DNA from: Bacillus cereus ATCC 14579
GTDB taxonomy: Bacteria; Bacillota; Bacilli; Bacillales; Bacillaceae_G
Length of the DNA stretch: 64,000 nucleotides
Direction: 5' to 3'
NCBI RefSeq assembly: GCF_000007825.1
Contig: NC_004722.1
Location: 1,218,501-1,282,500 of the forward strand
Below, piece by piece: positions 35,908-44,051 of the stretch. The notes below the pieces were generated by a model. The model ran no database searches. It saw only the letters and a program-made list of their open reading frames with translations, and was not told the origin of the DNA. A program made the translations under genes and the position numbers. The first letter of the stretch is position 1. Each line of letters starts with the position of its first letter.

Positions 35908-37194
35908 ATGGTAAATTTTAAGAAATTTTTGGTTTTTATTACAGTTATTTGTTCGTTTTTTTTGACGCCCATAACATTGCGTGCTGAGACGAATATTGGA
36001 GTAAATCCAGAACAAGTTGCACCACCACCTGCGGAAGGACCGAATGTTTTTAGTCAGTTTGCAACGACAATTGATGCGAAAACAGGAGATGTTTTGTATG
36101 ATAAAAACGCATATCACCGAGCATATCCTGCTAGTACGACGAAGGTGTTAACAGCGATTTTACTCATGGAGCATACAAAGCCAGAGGATCAATTTACATT
36201 TTCACAATTAGCATTAGATCAAGAGAAGAGTAATTATCAAATTGAGTTTCAACCTGGAGAGACAATTAATAGAAATACTGCGCTTATGATTTTAATGGTG
36301 CTGAGTGCGAATGATGTGTCGTATGCGATTGCGGAGCGGATTGGCGGGAGTGTTGAGAATTTCGCTAATATGATGAATGAGAAAGCGAAGCAATTAGGAG
36401 CGAAAGATAGCCACTTTGTAACACCGAATGGATTGCATGATCCGAACCATTATACGACGCCGTATGATATGGCTATGATTACGAAGGGTGTGCAAAAGTA
36501 TCCTGAAATTTTACAAGCGATGAATACGAAAAGAACGACAGTTACGACGTCTAGGCAGACGGTGTCTATTTTTAATAAATCTAATTTTTTTGAAAATCCA
36601 TATAGCATTGGCGGTAAGACAGGGTTTACGAATGAAGCACGTAATACACTTGTTTTATTAAATGAGAAAGATGGAAATCGTATTATAAGCGTAGTAATGG
36701 CTTCTCAAAGACCTGAAATTTATGAAGATTTGAAGCAGATGGCGGAATATTCTTTCGGTCAATTTACGAAGCAAATGGTGCTTGATAAACATAATTGGCA
36801 TCAAAAAACAACATATTTAAATAAAGATGTTAATTCTGAGTTGGAACAAAGTGCGGAGCTTATGCTTAAGAAAGATGAAGGGAAAAATGTGAAAACTATT
36901 TTCCGGGCGGCTTCATTAGATAAAGAATCTTTATATCATAAAGGAATACATCGTGGTGAGGTAGTTGGTGCAGTTGATATTACGAAAAATAATCAAACAA
37001 TTGCGACGGTAAATGTTCTTTCAACAGAAGATGTCACTTTTACGATGCCTAAAAAAGATACAACTATGCCTGAAGTAAAAGACTCAAATGTGAAAGTAAT
37101 AAGTGTTGGGATAGGTGCGATTATATTATTTGGAGCAATTTTATATGTAGTGTTGCGCCGAAATACAAAAGGAATGAAATCAGAAGGTAAATAA
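35908..37194 (+). CDS. D-alanyl-D-alanine carboxypeptidase (penicillin-binding protein, S11)
   Basis: 428 residues from ATG 35908 with AAGGGAGAG upstream; the frame extends further 5' without a good site. Signal peptide about 1-28. Penicillin-binding motifs: STTK (in YPASTTKVLT), SAN (VLSANDVSYAIAER) and KTG (IGGKTGFTNEA). A PBP5-like C-terminal domain and one membrane segment (about 396-418) ending in basic residues anchor it. It trims D-Ala from peptidoglycan stem peptides. Resembles DacA/DacF/YrrR-type proteins; the exact orthologue is not clear. Confidence 0.88.
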   Translation: MVNFKKFLVFITVICSFFLTPITLRAETNIGVNPEQVAPPPAEGPNVFSQFATTIDAKTGDVLYDKNAYHRAYPASTTKVLTAILLMEHTKPEDQFTFSQLALDQEKSNYQIEFQPGETINRNTALMILMVLSANDVSYAIAERIGGSVENFANMMNEKAKQLGAKDSHFVTPNGLHDPNHYTTPYDMAMITKGVQKYPEILQAMNTKRTTVTTSRQTVSIFNKSNFFENPYSIGGKTGFTNEARNTLVLLNEKDGNRIISVVMASQRPEIYEDLKQMAEYSFGQFTKQMVLDKHNWHQKTTYLNKDVNSELEQSAELMLKKDEGKNVKTIFRAASLDKESLYHKGIHRGEVVGAVDITKNNQTIATVNVLSTEDVTFTMPKKDTTMPEVKDSNVKVISVGIGAIILFGAILYVVLRRNTKGMKSEGK

Positions 37195-37204
37195 ATTACT
37201 AATA

Positions 37205-37237
37205 AAAAGACTGTGTAAAATTTTGGCACAGTCTTTT
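37205..37237 (+). terminator. terminator of the carboxypeptidase gene
   Basis: AAAAGACTGTG / CACAGTCTTTT hairpin with T-run. Confidence 0.9.
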
Positions 37238-37313
37238 TTCTATGTTTTAAATAACTAATAATTGTAAATTTTCTTATTGCAATAACTTAAAGTTCGTTAT
37301 ATCATTTACTTGT

Positions 37314-37329
37314 GTTCTTGTTAAAGAAC
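37314..37329. promoter_or_regulatory. SinR-like operator upstream of sipW
   Basis: Perfect palindrome GTTCTT-GTTA-AAGAAC. It overlaps a possible -35 (TTGTTA) with CATACT at 37343-37348. A half-site AGTTCGTTAT lies about 20 bases upstream. SinR of bacilli recognises GTTCT-type sites and is encoded 3 kb away. Confidence 0.65.
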
Positions 37330-37384
37330 AAAGTGGATATTGCATACTTCAAATAATATAAAACAACGGAGAGGGAGAGAGACG

Positions 37385-37954
37385 ATGAAATTAATATGGA
37401 AGATAATTAGCAACGCGATCTCATTTGTTTTATTTGCATTGATGGTTTTTTTAGCTTTTGTAGTTATTTCTTCAAAAGCAAGCGGTGGTGATCCGACAGT
37501 GATGGGATATCAATTTAAGAGCGTTCTTTCAGGATCAATGGAGCCGACGTTTTTAACAGGATCAATCATTGCAATAGAACCAAACAAAGATGGTTCTAAA
37601 TATCAAAAAGGTGATGTTATTACCTTTAAAGAGAAAGATCAAAAAATTATCACTCACCGTATTATCGGTGTGAAAGATACAAATGGAAAAGTAATGTATG
37701 AAACAAAAGGGGATAACAACAATGGACCAGATTTAGAGCCAGTACTTGCAGAAAATGTAGTTGGAAAGTATGCAGATATTACAGTTCCGTATGTTGGTTA
37801 TTTACTGAATTATGCGAATTCAAAAGCGGGAGCAGCATTGCTTCTTATTATTCCAGGAGTCTTTTTGCTTGGTTATTCCGCTATTTCTATTTTTGGTGCT
37901 ATTCGTAGCATTGACGGAGAAAAGAAAGATAAAAAAGTAGAACAATCCGTCTAG
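37385..37954 (+). CDS. sipW: signal peptidase I of the SipW type
   Basis: 189 residues from ATG 37385 with GGAGAGGGAGAG upstream. One N-terminal membrane segment, catalytic Ser in SGSMEPTF, His in ITHRIIGV rather than the usual lysine dyad, and a C-terminal membrane segment (about 141-165). This is the ER-type family used for TasA. It cleaves the signal peptides of TasA and CalY, which lie directly downstream. It is in an operon with tasA, 60 bases away, and carries the SinR-like operator upstream. Confidence 0.94.
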   Translation: MKLIWKIISNAISFVLFALMVFLAFVVISSKASGGDPTVMGYQFKSVLSGSMEPTFLTGSIIAIEPNKDGSKYQKGDVITFKEKDQKIITHRIIGVKDTNGKVMYETKGDNNNGPDLEPVLAENVVGKYADITVPYVGYLLNYANSKAGAALLLIIPGVFLLGYSAISIFGAIRSIDGEKKDKKVEQSV

Positions 37955-38014
37955 TTCGTTTGGTTATACTTTCCGTTTAGGAAGTTAACAAATATATATT
38001 AAGGGGATATGGAC

Positions 38015-38602
38015 ATGACTTTAAAGAAAAAATTAGGAATGGGTATTACATCAGCAGTATTAGGAGCAGCTTTAGTTGGTGGAGGAACATTTGCATTTTT
38101 CAGTGATAAAGAAGTGTCAAACAATACATTTGCGGCTGGAACACTGGATTTAGAATTAAATCCATCAACAGTTGTTAACGTATCGAATTTAAAACCTGGG
38201 GATACAATTGAAAAAGAATTTAAACTAGAAAATAAAGGTTCTTTAGATATTAAAAAGGTTCTACTGAAAACAGATTATAATGTAGAAGATGTAAAGAAAG
38301 ATAATAAAGATGATTTTGGTAAACATATTAAAGTAACATTCTTAAAAAATGTAGATAAGCATGAGACAATTGTGAAACAAACTACTTTAGATAAATTAAA
38401 AGGTGACACACTTACAGCTGTAGATAATGATTTATCGGCTTGGTTCTGGGATGAAAAAGGTATTTCAGCAGGTAAATCTGATAAATTCAAAGTGAAATTT
38501 GAGTTCGTTGATAATGGAAAAGATCAAAATCAATTCCAAGGCGATAAGTTACAATTAAATTGGACGTTTGATGCACAACAAACAGCAGGTGAAGAAAAAT
38601 AG
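38015..38602 (+). CDS. tasA: TasA-type matrix fibre protein
   Basis: 195 residues from ATG 38015, which has GGGG 8 bases upstream; the ATG at 38009 is too close. Signal peptide (KKKLGMGITSAVLGAALVGG) then FAFFSDKEVSNNTFAAGTLDL, the camelysin/TasA (peptidase M73-like) N-terminus. The beta-sandwich domain contains LKPGDTIEKEFKLENKGSLDI. It assembles into extracellular fibres of the biofilm matrix after SipW cleavage. It is a close paralogue of calY 1.3 kb downstream. The C-terminus QQTAGEEK is also shared. Confidence 0.9.
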   Translation: MTLKKKLGMGITSAVLGAALVGGGTFAFFSDKEVSNNTFAAGTLDLELNPSTVVNVSNLKPGDTIEKEFKLENKGSLDIKKVLLKTDYNVEDVKKDNKDDFGKHIKVTFLKNVDKHETIVKQTTLDKLKGDTLTAVDNDLSAWFWDEKGISAGKSDKFKVKFEFVDNGKDQNQFQGDKLQLNWTFDAQQTAGEEK

Positions 38603-38633
38603 AAAAAGGGCTATCACATGGATAGCCCTTTTT
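38603..38633 (+). terminator. terminator of sipW-tasA
   Basis: Perfect stem AAAAAGGGCTATC / GATAGCCCTTTTT, loop ACATG. Confidence 0.92.
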
Positions 38634-38691
38634 CTATTTTTCTAGTATTTGTCTATCAATTTTAATAGTTCTTTACTATAATATAGATAAT

Positions 38692-38707
38692 GTTCTGTAT
38701 AAAGAAC
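38692..38707. promoter_or_regulatory. SinR-like operator upstream of the DUF4047 gene
   Basis: GTTCTGTATAAAGAAC, same 16-base spacing as at sipW. It lies about 10 bases after a TATAAT (38677-38682); another GTTCTTTA half-site is at 38668-38675. Confidence 0.6.
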
Positions 38708-38732
38708 GTAATGTTCGATGGGAGAGATTAAG

Positions 38733-39557
38733 ATGCTGAAAAGACCGCGTAATTTTAAAAAGATGCTTATATTGCCGTGTATGTGTTCTATTACGTTTTA
38801 TTTAGGATCTCAAATTATGACGCATACAGAAGCGGCGTTCATTCATGAAACGAAAGTAGAAGCGACGCTTTCTACAGCAATTATATTTCCGAAAACAGTT
38901 AATACGTTAAAAGAGCAATCTGAGAAACATAAACAGTTTATTGAGCGTGAGTATGGAACGATGAAGGGGAAATTGAAAGCAACTTCTATTGAAGAAATAA
39001 AACAGGCGATTTCTGTATGGCAACAAGGGCGTGAGAAAATTGTTGCTGAGAAGGAAGCTCTGCAAAATGTATATACTGAAATAGAAGCTCCTTACAATCA
39101 AATACAAGAAGAATTAAAGGTAAATAAAGATGAGTCGATGCAGCAAGTGTCCATATATGTAAATGAAGGATTTCGCAGTATCAAAGAGAAGCGTGACTAT
39201 ATTGAGAAAGAAATTAGCTTGAAAGCTATTGATGAGCAAATTCAGGCTCTTCAGCAACAATTAAACGTTGCAATTGAAGCGGAAGGACAAAAGAAAGTAG
39301 AAGAACAAAAGAAAGCAGAGGAACAGAAGAAAGTAGAAGAACAAAAGAAAGTAGAAGAACAAAAGAAAGCCGAAGAACAAAAGAAAGTAGAAGAACAAAA
39401 GAAAGCCGAAGAACAAAAGAAAGTAGAAGAACAGAAGAAAGCCGAAGAACAAAAGAAAGCCGAAGAACAGAAGAAAGTAGAAGAACAGAAAAAAGTAGAA
39501 GAGCAAAAGAAAGCGGAAGAACAGAAAAAAGTAGAAGAGCAGAAGAAAGCGGAGTAA
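38733..39557 (+). CDS. DUF4047-like surface protein with KKxEEQ repeat tail
   Basis: 274 residues from ATG 38733 (GGGAGAG upstream). N-terminal signal/anchor (about 10-30), then a sequence TEAAFIHETKVEATLSTA like the start of camelysin-related proteins and a coiled-coil region. The last third is 14 full plus one partial copies of KK(V/A)EEQ. I recognise the family as DUF4047, found beside tasA/calY in this group. The stop TAA follows GCGGAG. One base earlier, a different frame continues VTALVKQLENKNVV, so a one-base deletion may have removed the true C-terminus. Confidence 0.75.
   Translation: MLKRPRNFKKMLILPCMCSITFYLGSQIMTHTEAAFIHETKVEATLSTAIIFPKTVNTLKEQSEKHKQFIEREYGTMKGKLKATSIEEIKQAISVWQQGREKIVAEKEALQNVYTEIEAPYNQIQEELKVNKDESMQQVSIYVNEGFRSIKEKRDYIEKEISLKAIDEQIQALQQQLNVAIEAEGQKKVEEQKKAEEQKKVEEQKKVEEQKKAEEQKKVEEQKKAEEQKKVEEQKKAEEQKKAEEQKKVEEQKKVEEQKKAEEQKKVEEQKKAE
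39291..39554 (+). repeat. 18-bp minisatellite (KKxEEQ coding)
   Basis: 14 full 18-bp units plus 12 bases, alternating irregularly between KKVEEQ and KKAEEQ types, with silent differences at wobble bases. A candidate variable-number tandem repeat. Confidence 0.92.
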
Positions 39558-39642
39558 CTGCTTTAGTGAAACAGCTAGAAAACAAGAATGTGGTGTAAGA
39601 GAGAGTGAACGAATAAGCAAGACTAGTAATATTTATACGAGT

Positions 39643-39664
39643 GTGAGGGAACGTTAGCCCTCAC
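39643..39664 (+). terminator. terminator of the DUF4047 gene
   Basis: GTGAGGG / CCCTCAC hairpin followed by T-rich sequence. Confidence 0.75.
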
Positions 39665-39798
39665 CTCTTTGTTTTTCTTTTTTCTTATAGTATTAAGTGA
39701 TTTGAGTGTGAAAAAAGTTATAAATTATCATTATTTTTTCCGAAAAGTCTAAAAAATATTGAGAAATAAAAATAACTGAAAATATTAATAAATATGTG

Positions 39799-39832
39799 TT
39801 GTGTTTATATAGAGTTGTTCGTTATAATGAAC
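39799..39832 (+). promoter_or_regulatory. calY promoter with SinR-like palindrome
   Basis: TTGTGT (39799-39804) and TATAAT (39823-39828) with an 18-base spacer. The -10 lies inside GTTCGTTATAATGAAC (39817-39832), a 16-base palindrome with one mismatch. The long leader of over 100 bases to calY contains no evident structure. Confidence 0.6.
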
Positions 39833-39943
39833 ATAAGGTTTTTAAAAAAGAACGCATATTAGCTGAGCTAATATAGTTTTCTTTACATCTCTTATTGAAA
39901 AATAAGTGATAAAAATATAAAAAAAAGCTAGGGGGAATTGATT

Positions 39944-40537
39944 GTGAGTCTGAAAAAGAAATTAGGTATGGGAGTTGCATCAGCAGCATTGGGGTTAGCT
40001 TTAATTGGTGGAGGAACATTTGCATTCTTTAGCGATAAAGAAGTATCAAACAATACATTTGCAGCTGGGACGTTAGACCTTACATTAAACCCTAAGACGC
40101 TTGTAGATATTAAAGATTTAAAACCAGGGGATTCTGTTAAGAAAGAGTTCTTACTACAAAACAGCGGTTCGTTAACTATTAAAGACGTTAAATTAGCAAC
40201 AAAGTATACTGTTAAAGATGCAAAAGGTGATAATGCTGGTGAAGACTTTGGTAAGCACGTTAAAGTAAAATTCCTTTGGAACTGGGATAAACAAAGTGAG
40301 CCTGTATATGAAACAACTTTAGCAGATTTACAAAAAGTTGATCCAGATCTTTTAGCTAAAGATATCTTTGCTCCTGAGTGGGGAGAAAAGGGTGGATTAG
40401 CAGCTGGTACAGAGGATTATCTATGGGTACAATTTGAATTCGTAGATGATGGAAAAGACCAAAATATCTTCCAAGGTGATACATTGAATTTAGAATGGAC
40501 ATTCAATGCCAACCAAGAAGCTGGGGAAGAAAAATAA
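39944..40537 (+). CDS. calY: camelysin (CalY)
   Basis: 197 residues from GTG 39944, the known start MSLKKKLGMG, with AGGGGGAATTG upstream. The signal peptide is followed by FAFFSDKEVSNNTFAAGTLDLTL, and the body has the camelysin/TasA beta-sandwich (DLKPGDSVKKEFLLQNSGSL). Camelysin is a cell-surface metalloprotease of family M73 and also a matrix fibre or adhesin protein in the B. cereus group. No HExxH motif is seen, so proteolytic activity is not obvious from sequence. SinR-like operator on its promoter. Confidence 0.93.
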   Translation: MSLKKKLGMGVASAALGLALIGGGTFAFFSDKEVSNNTFAAGTLDLTLNPKTLVDIKDLKPGDSVKKEFLLQNSGSLTIKDVKLATKYTVKDAKGDNAGEDFGKHVKVKFLWNWDKQSEPVYETTLADLQKVDPDLLAKDIFAPEWGEKGGLAAGTEDYLWVQFEFVDDGKDQNIFQGDTLNLEWTFNANQEAGEEK

Positions 40538-40540
40538 TAA

Positions 40541-40566
40541 AAAAGCGGGTATTCCCGCTTTTTTTT
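40541..40566 (+). terminator. terminator of calY
   Basis: AAAAGCGGG-TATT-CCCGCTTTT followed by a T-run. Confidence 0.9.
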
Positions 40567-40574
40567 ATAAAGAA

Positions 40575-40603
40575 AAAGAAGTGCTGGTTGTAAGCACTTC
40601 TTT
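40575..40603 (-). terminator. terminator of sinIR
   Basis: AAAGAAGTGCT / AGCACTTCTTT hairpin immediately after sinR on the minus strand. Confidence 0.85.
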
Positions 40604-40609
40604 CTATTA

Positions 40610-40933
40610 TTATTTTTGATTTTGCTTCCACTTTGTAAATTCAAGAAATTCACGAAATTGTTCTTTGGAGACACCAGAGTTCATTGCATCTTTAACGAGT
40701 TGTGTCCATTCGGAGTCTAGGTTAGTTTCCTTTGTTGTTTCATCATGAAGTAAAGTATCAACTGGAATTTGTAGAACTGCTGCGATCTTTTCAAGAAACT
40801 GAATGGAAGGGTTTTTTTGTAAATTTCGTTCTATAGAACTAATGTAAGATTTAGCAACGCCAGCTTTTTCGGCAAGTTCAGTTAATGAAATCCCTTTTTG
40901 TAAACGAAGGCGTTTTATACGTTCTCCAATCAT
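40610..40933 (-). CDS. sinR: SinR, master regulator of biofilm genes
   Basis: 107 residues from ATG 40933. HTH domain: MIGERIKRLRLQKGISLTEL then AEKAGVAKSYISSIERN (about 1-60), followed by the C-terminal SinI-interaction helices EWTQLVKDAMNSGVSKEQFREFLEFTKW. It represses matrix and protease genes; here palindromes upstream of sipW, the DUF4047 gene and calY are likely targets. SinI, encoded upstream on the same strand, antagonises it by direct binding. Confidence 0.95.
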   Translation of the reverse strand: MIGERIKRLRLQKGISLTELAEKAGVAKSYISSIERNLQKNPSIQFLEKIAAVLQIPVDTLLHDETTKETNLDSEWTQLVKDAMNSGVSKEQFREFLEFTKWKQNQK

Positions 40934-41012
40934 ATTTGCGCACCTTTCTATCAATATGTAGTTGTCTTATGATGTCATTATTATAACATAAACTTCGTTA
41001 AAAAGAACAAAC

Positions 41013-41147
41013 CTATTGAGCCTGACTGGATGGCTTCATACGTTGGAAAAATTGCTCGATGTCTTGCATGGCGATACCAGCATCTAGAGCTTCAAGTATT
41101 AAATCAATCCATTCTTGATCCAGTGCGTCTGTCTTATCTTTGTACAA
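41013..41147 (-). CDS. sinI: SinI, antagonist of SinR
   Basis: 44 residues. The frame is ATG-less at its 5' end; TTG at 41147 has GGAGG 8 bases upstream. The sequence LDQEWIDLILEALDAGIAMQ then DIEQFFQRM resembles the SinR C-terminal helices (EWTQLVKDAMNSGVSKEQFREFL), as expected for a protein that replaces SinR in a heterodimer. It lies 79 bases upstream of sinR. Confidence 0.92.
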   Translation of the reverse strand: MYKDKTDALDQEWIDLILEALDAGIAMQDIEQFFQRMKPSSQAQ

Positions 41148-41489
41148 ATGTAATTCCTCCCTAATTATCGGTCATAATTGCTGCTACAGAATACATGATA
41201 ATGCAATCGGATTTTGTGTTTTATATAGTGAATTATCAAATATTGTGTAGATGAAACAAAGATAAAATCCCCATTAAACTCCCTCTATGGAAATTATAAA
41301 TTGTTCGATAAAAACTTTCAATATTTTCAGAAAACATTGTTGAATTGTGATATATTCGTATGCTAACTATGAAATTTTTACAAATATATTAAAAATATTA
41401 CATAATATGACTAAATATTGAAAAAATATTGAATTTTTAATAAAATTCAATTTGTAATACATATTATTTATTAGGGGAGGAAATAAGGG
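41148..41489. promoter_or_regulatory. divergent sinI / inhA1 control region
   Basis: About 340 AT-rich bases. It contains the inhA1 leader (AGGGGAGG at the ribosome site) and GTTCGATAAAAAC at 41303-41315, a SinR-like half-site. Promoters for both sides must be here; I cannot place them securely. Confidence 0.5.
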
Positions 41490-43880
41490 ATGAACAAGAA
41501 ACCGTTCAAAGTTTTGTCATCAATCGCTTTAACAGCTGTATTAGGCCTTTCATTCGGAGCTGGCACTCAATCTGCATATGCTGAAACGCCTGCGAATAAA
41601 ACAGCTACGAGCCCAGTTGATGATCACTTAATTCCGGAAGAACGTTTAGCAGATGCGCTAAAAAAACGTGGGGTAATTGATTCGTCAGCTTCAGAGAAAG
41701 AAACAAAGAAAGCTGTCGAAAAGTATGTAGAGAACAAAAAGGGTGAAAATCCTGGGAAAGAAGTACCAAATGGGGATCAACTTACGAAAGAAGCATCTGA
41801 TTTTTTAAAGAAAGTGAAAGATGCGAAAGCAGACACGAAAGAAAAATTAGATAACCCTGCAACAGGAACACCTGCAGCGACAGGCCCAGTTAAAGGCGGT
41901 CTAAATGGTAAAGTACCAACTTCTCCAGCGAAACAAAAAGACTATAACGGTGATGTACGTAAAGATAAAGTACTCGTTTTACTTGTAGAGTACGCTGACT
42001 TTAAACATAATAATATCGACAAAGAGCCTGGATATATGTATTCTAACGATTTTAATAAAGAACATTATGAAAAAATGTTATTCGGCAACGAGCCGTTTAC
42101 ATTAGATGATGGAAGTAAAATTGAAACGTTTAAACAATATTACGAAGAGCAATCTGGTGGTAGTTACACAGTGGACGGAACAGTTACAAAATGGTTAACA
42201 GTTCCTGGTAAAGCTGCTGATTACGGTGCAGATGCTGCTAGCGGCGGTCATGATAATAAAGGACCAAAAGGCCCACGTGATTTAGTAAAAGATGCATTAA
42301 AAGCAGCTGTAGATAGCGGTCTTGATCTATCAGAGTTTGATCAATTTGATCAATATGATGTAAATGGTGATGGAAATAAAAATCAACCGGATGGTTTAAT
42401 TGATCACTTAATGATTATTCATGCAGGTGTTGGACAAGAAGCAGGTGGTGGTAAATTAGGTGATGATGCAATTTGGTCACATCGCTGGACAGTTGGACCA
42501 AAACCATTCGCAATTGAAGGTACACAAGCGAAAGTTCCATATTGGGGTGGAAAGATGGCAGCGTTCGACTACACAATTGAACCAGAAGATGGAGCAGTTG
42601 GTGTATTCGCGCATGAATATGGTCATGATTTAGGTTTACCAGATGAGTATGATACACAATATAGCGGTGCTGGTGAGCCAATTCAAGCTTGGTCTATCAT
42701 GAGTGGCGGAAGCTGGGCTGGTAAAATTGCAGGTACAACACCAACGAGCTTATCACCACAAAATAAAGAGTTTTTCCAAAAAACAATCGGTGGTAACTGG
42801 GCAAATATCGTAGAAGTAGATTACGAGAAATTAAATAAAGGTATCGGCCTAGCAACATATTTAGACCAAAGTGTTACGAAATCTAACCGTCCAGGTATGA
42901 TTCGTGTTAACTTACCAGACAAAGATATAAAAACAATTGAGCCGGCATTCGGAAAACAGTATTACTACAGCACAAAAGGTGATGATCTTCATACGAAGAT
43001 GGAAACACCACTGTTCGATTTAACAAATGCAACGACTGCAAAATTTGACTTCAAATCATTATATGAAATTGAAGCAGAGTATGATTTCCTTGAAGTACAC
43101 GCTGTAACGGAAGATGGTCAACAAACGTTAATTGAAAGACTTGGTGAGAAAGCAAATAGTGGAAATGCAGATTCGACAAATGGAAAATGGATTGACAAAT
43201 CATATGATTTAAGCCAGTTCAAAGGTAAGAAAGTAAAATTAACATTTGATTACATTACTGATGGTGGTTTAGCATTAAATGGTTTCTTACTTGATAATGC
43301 TTCATTAACAGTAGATGATAAAGTAGTATTCTCTGATGACGCAGAAGGTACGCCACAATTCAAATTAGATGGTTTTGCTGTTTCTAACGGAACAGAGAAG
43401 AAAAGCCATAACTACTATGTTGAGTGGAGAAACTATGCTGGTTCAGATAACGCGTTAAAATTTGCACGTGGTCCAGTATATAACGCTGGTATGGTTGTAT
43501 GGTATGCAGATTCAGCTTACACAGATAACTGGGTAGGTGTACATCCAGGACACGGTTTCCTAGGTGTAGTTGATTCTCATCCAGAAGCAATTGTAGGAAC
43601 TTTAAATGGTAAACCGACAGTGGAAAGTAGTACGCGATTCCAAATCGCAGATGCGGCGTTCTCATTCGATAAAACGCCAGCTTGGAAAGTTGTATCTCCA
43701 ACGCGTGGAACGTATACGTATGATGGTTTAGCAGGTGTACCGAAGTTTGATGATTCTAAAACGTATATTAATCAACAGATTCCAGATGCAGGACGTATTT
43801 TACCGAAGCTTGGTCTGAAGTTTGAAGTAGTAGGACAAGCTGATGATAATTCTGCAGGTGCTGTTCGTTTATATCGTTAA
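41490..43880 (+). CDS. inhA1: immune inhibitor A metalloprotease (InhA1)
   Basis: 796 residues. Signal peptide about 1-31 ending YAET. A propeptide follows, then the M6 peptidase domain with the zinc motif HEYGH (375-379) in GVFAHEYGHDLGLPDEYD. C-terminal domains contain calcium-type and jelly-roll segments (for example FDFKSLYEIEAEYDFLEVHAV). It is a secreted zinc protease that degrades antibacterial peptides and host proteins and is associated with the exosporium. Known to be SinR-controlled in the group. ATG after AGGGGAGGAAA. Confidence 0.96.
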   Translation: MNKKPFKVLSSIALTAVLGLSFGAGTQSAYAETPANKTATSPVDDHLIPEERLADALKKRGVIDSSASEKETKKAVEKYVENKKGENPGKEVPNGDQLTKEASDFLKKVKDAKADTKEKLDNPATGTPAATGPVKGGLNGKVPTSPAKQKDYNGDVRKDKVLVLLVEYADFKHNNIDKEPGYMYSNDFNKEHYEKMLFGNEPFTLDDGSKIETFKQYYEEQSGGSYTVDGTVTKWLTVPGKAADYGADAASGGHDNKGPKGPRDLVKDALKAAVDSGLDLSEFDQFDQYDVNGDGNKNQPDGLIDHLMIIHAGVGQEAGGGKLGDDAIWSHRWTVGPKPFAIEGTQAKVPYWGGKMAAFDYTIEPEDGAVGVFAHEYGHDLGLPDEYDTQYSGAGEPIQAWSIMSGGSWAGKIAGTTPTSLSPQNKEFFQKTIGGNWANIVEVDYEKLNKGIGLATYLDQSVTKSNRPGMIRVNLPDKDIKTIEPAFGKQYYYSTKGDDLHTKMETPLFDLTNATTAKFDFKSLYEIEAEYDFLEVHAVTEDGQQTLIERLGEKANSGNADSTNGKWIDKSYDLSQFKGKKVKLTFDYITDGGLALNGFLLDNASLTVDDKVVFSDDAEGTPQFKLDGFAVSNGTEKKSHNYYVEWRNYAGSDNALKFARGPVYNAGMVVWYADSAYTDNWVGVHPGHGFLGVVDSHPEAIVGTLNGKPTVESSTRFQIADAAFSFDKTPAWKVVSPTRGTYTYDGLAGVPKFDDSKTYINQQIPDAGRILPKLGLKFEVVGQADDNSAGAVRLYR

Positions 43881-43886
43881 TACTGT

Positions 43887-43920
43887 AAAACTACCGAGAG
43901 ATTTTCTTTCGGTAGTTTTT
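43887..43920 (+). terminator. terminator of inhA1
   Basis: AAAACTACCGA / TCGGTAGTTTT hairpin with T-run. Confidence 0.9.
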
Positions 43921-44051
43921 TTGTGAGCAATGAATTTTATATAGCTGAAAAAGTCATATATAATGTAACCTTAAGAATAGAAATTTGTTATATATGAAGT
44001 CTATATAAATAATGAAAGAATTGGATAAAAATAGTGGGAGAAGGTGAGTGA

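Noticed and set aside
39226..39620. Two overlapping antisense ORFs of 119 residues rich in F and L
   Set aside because: They are the complement of the KKxEEQ minisatellite; the periodicity creates open frames without coding signals.
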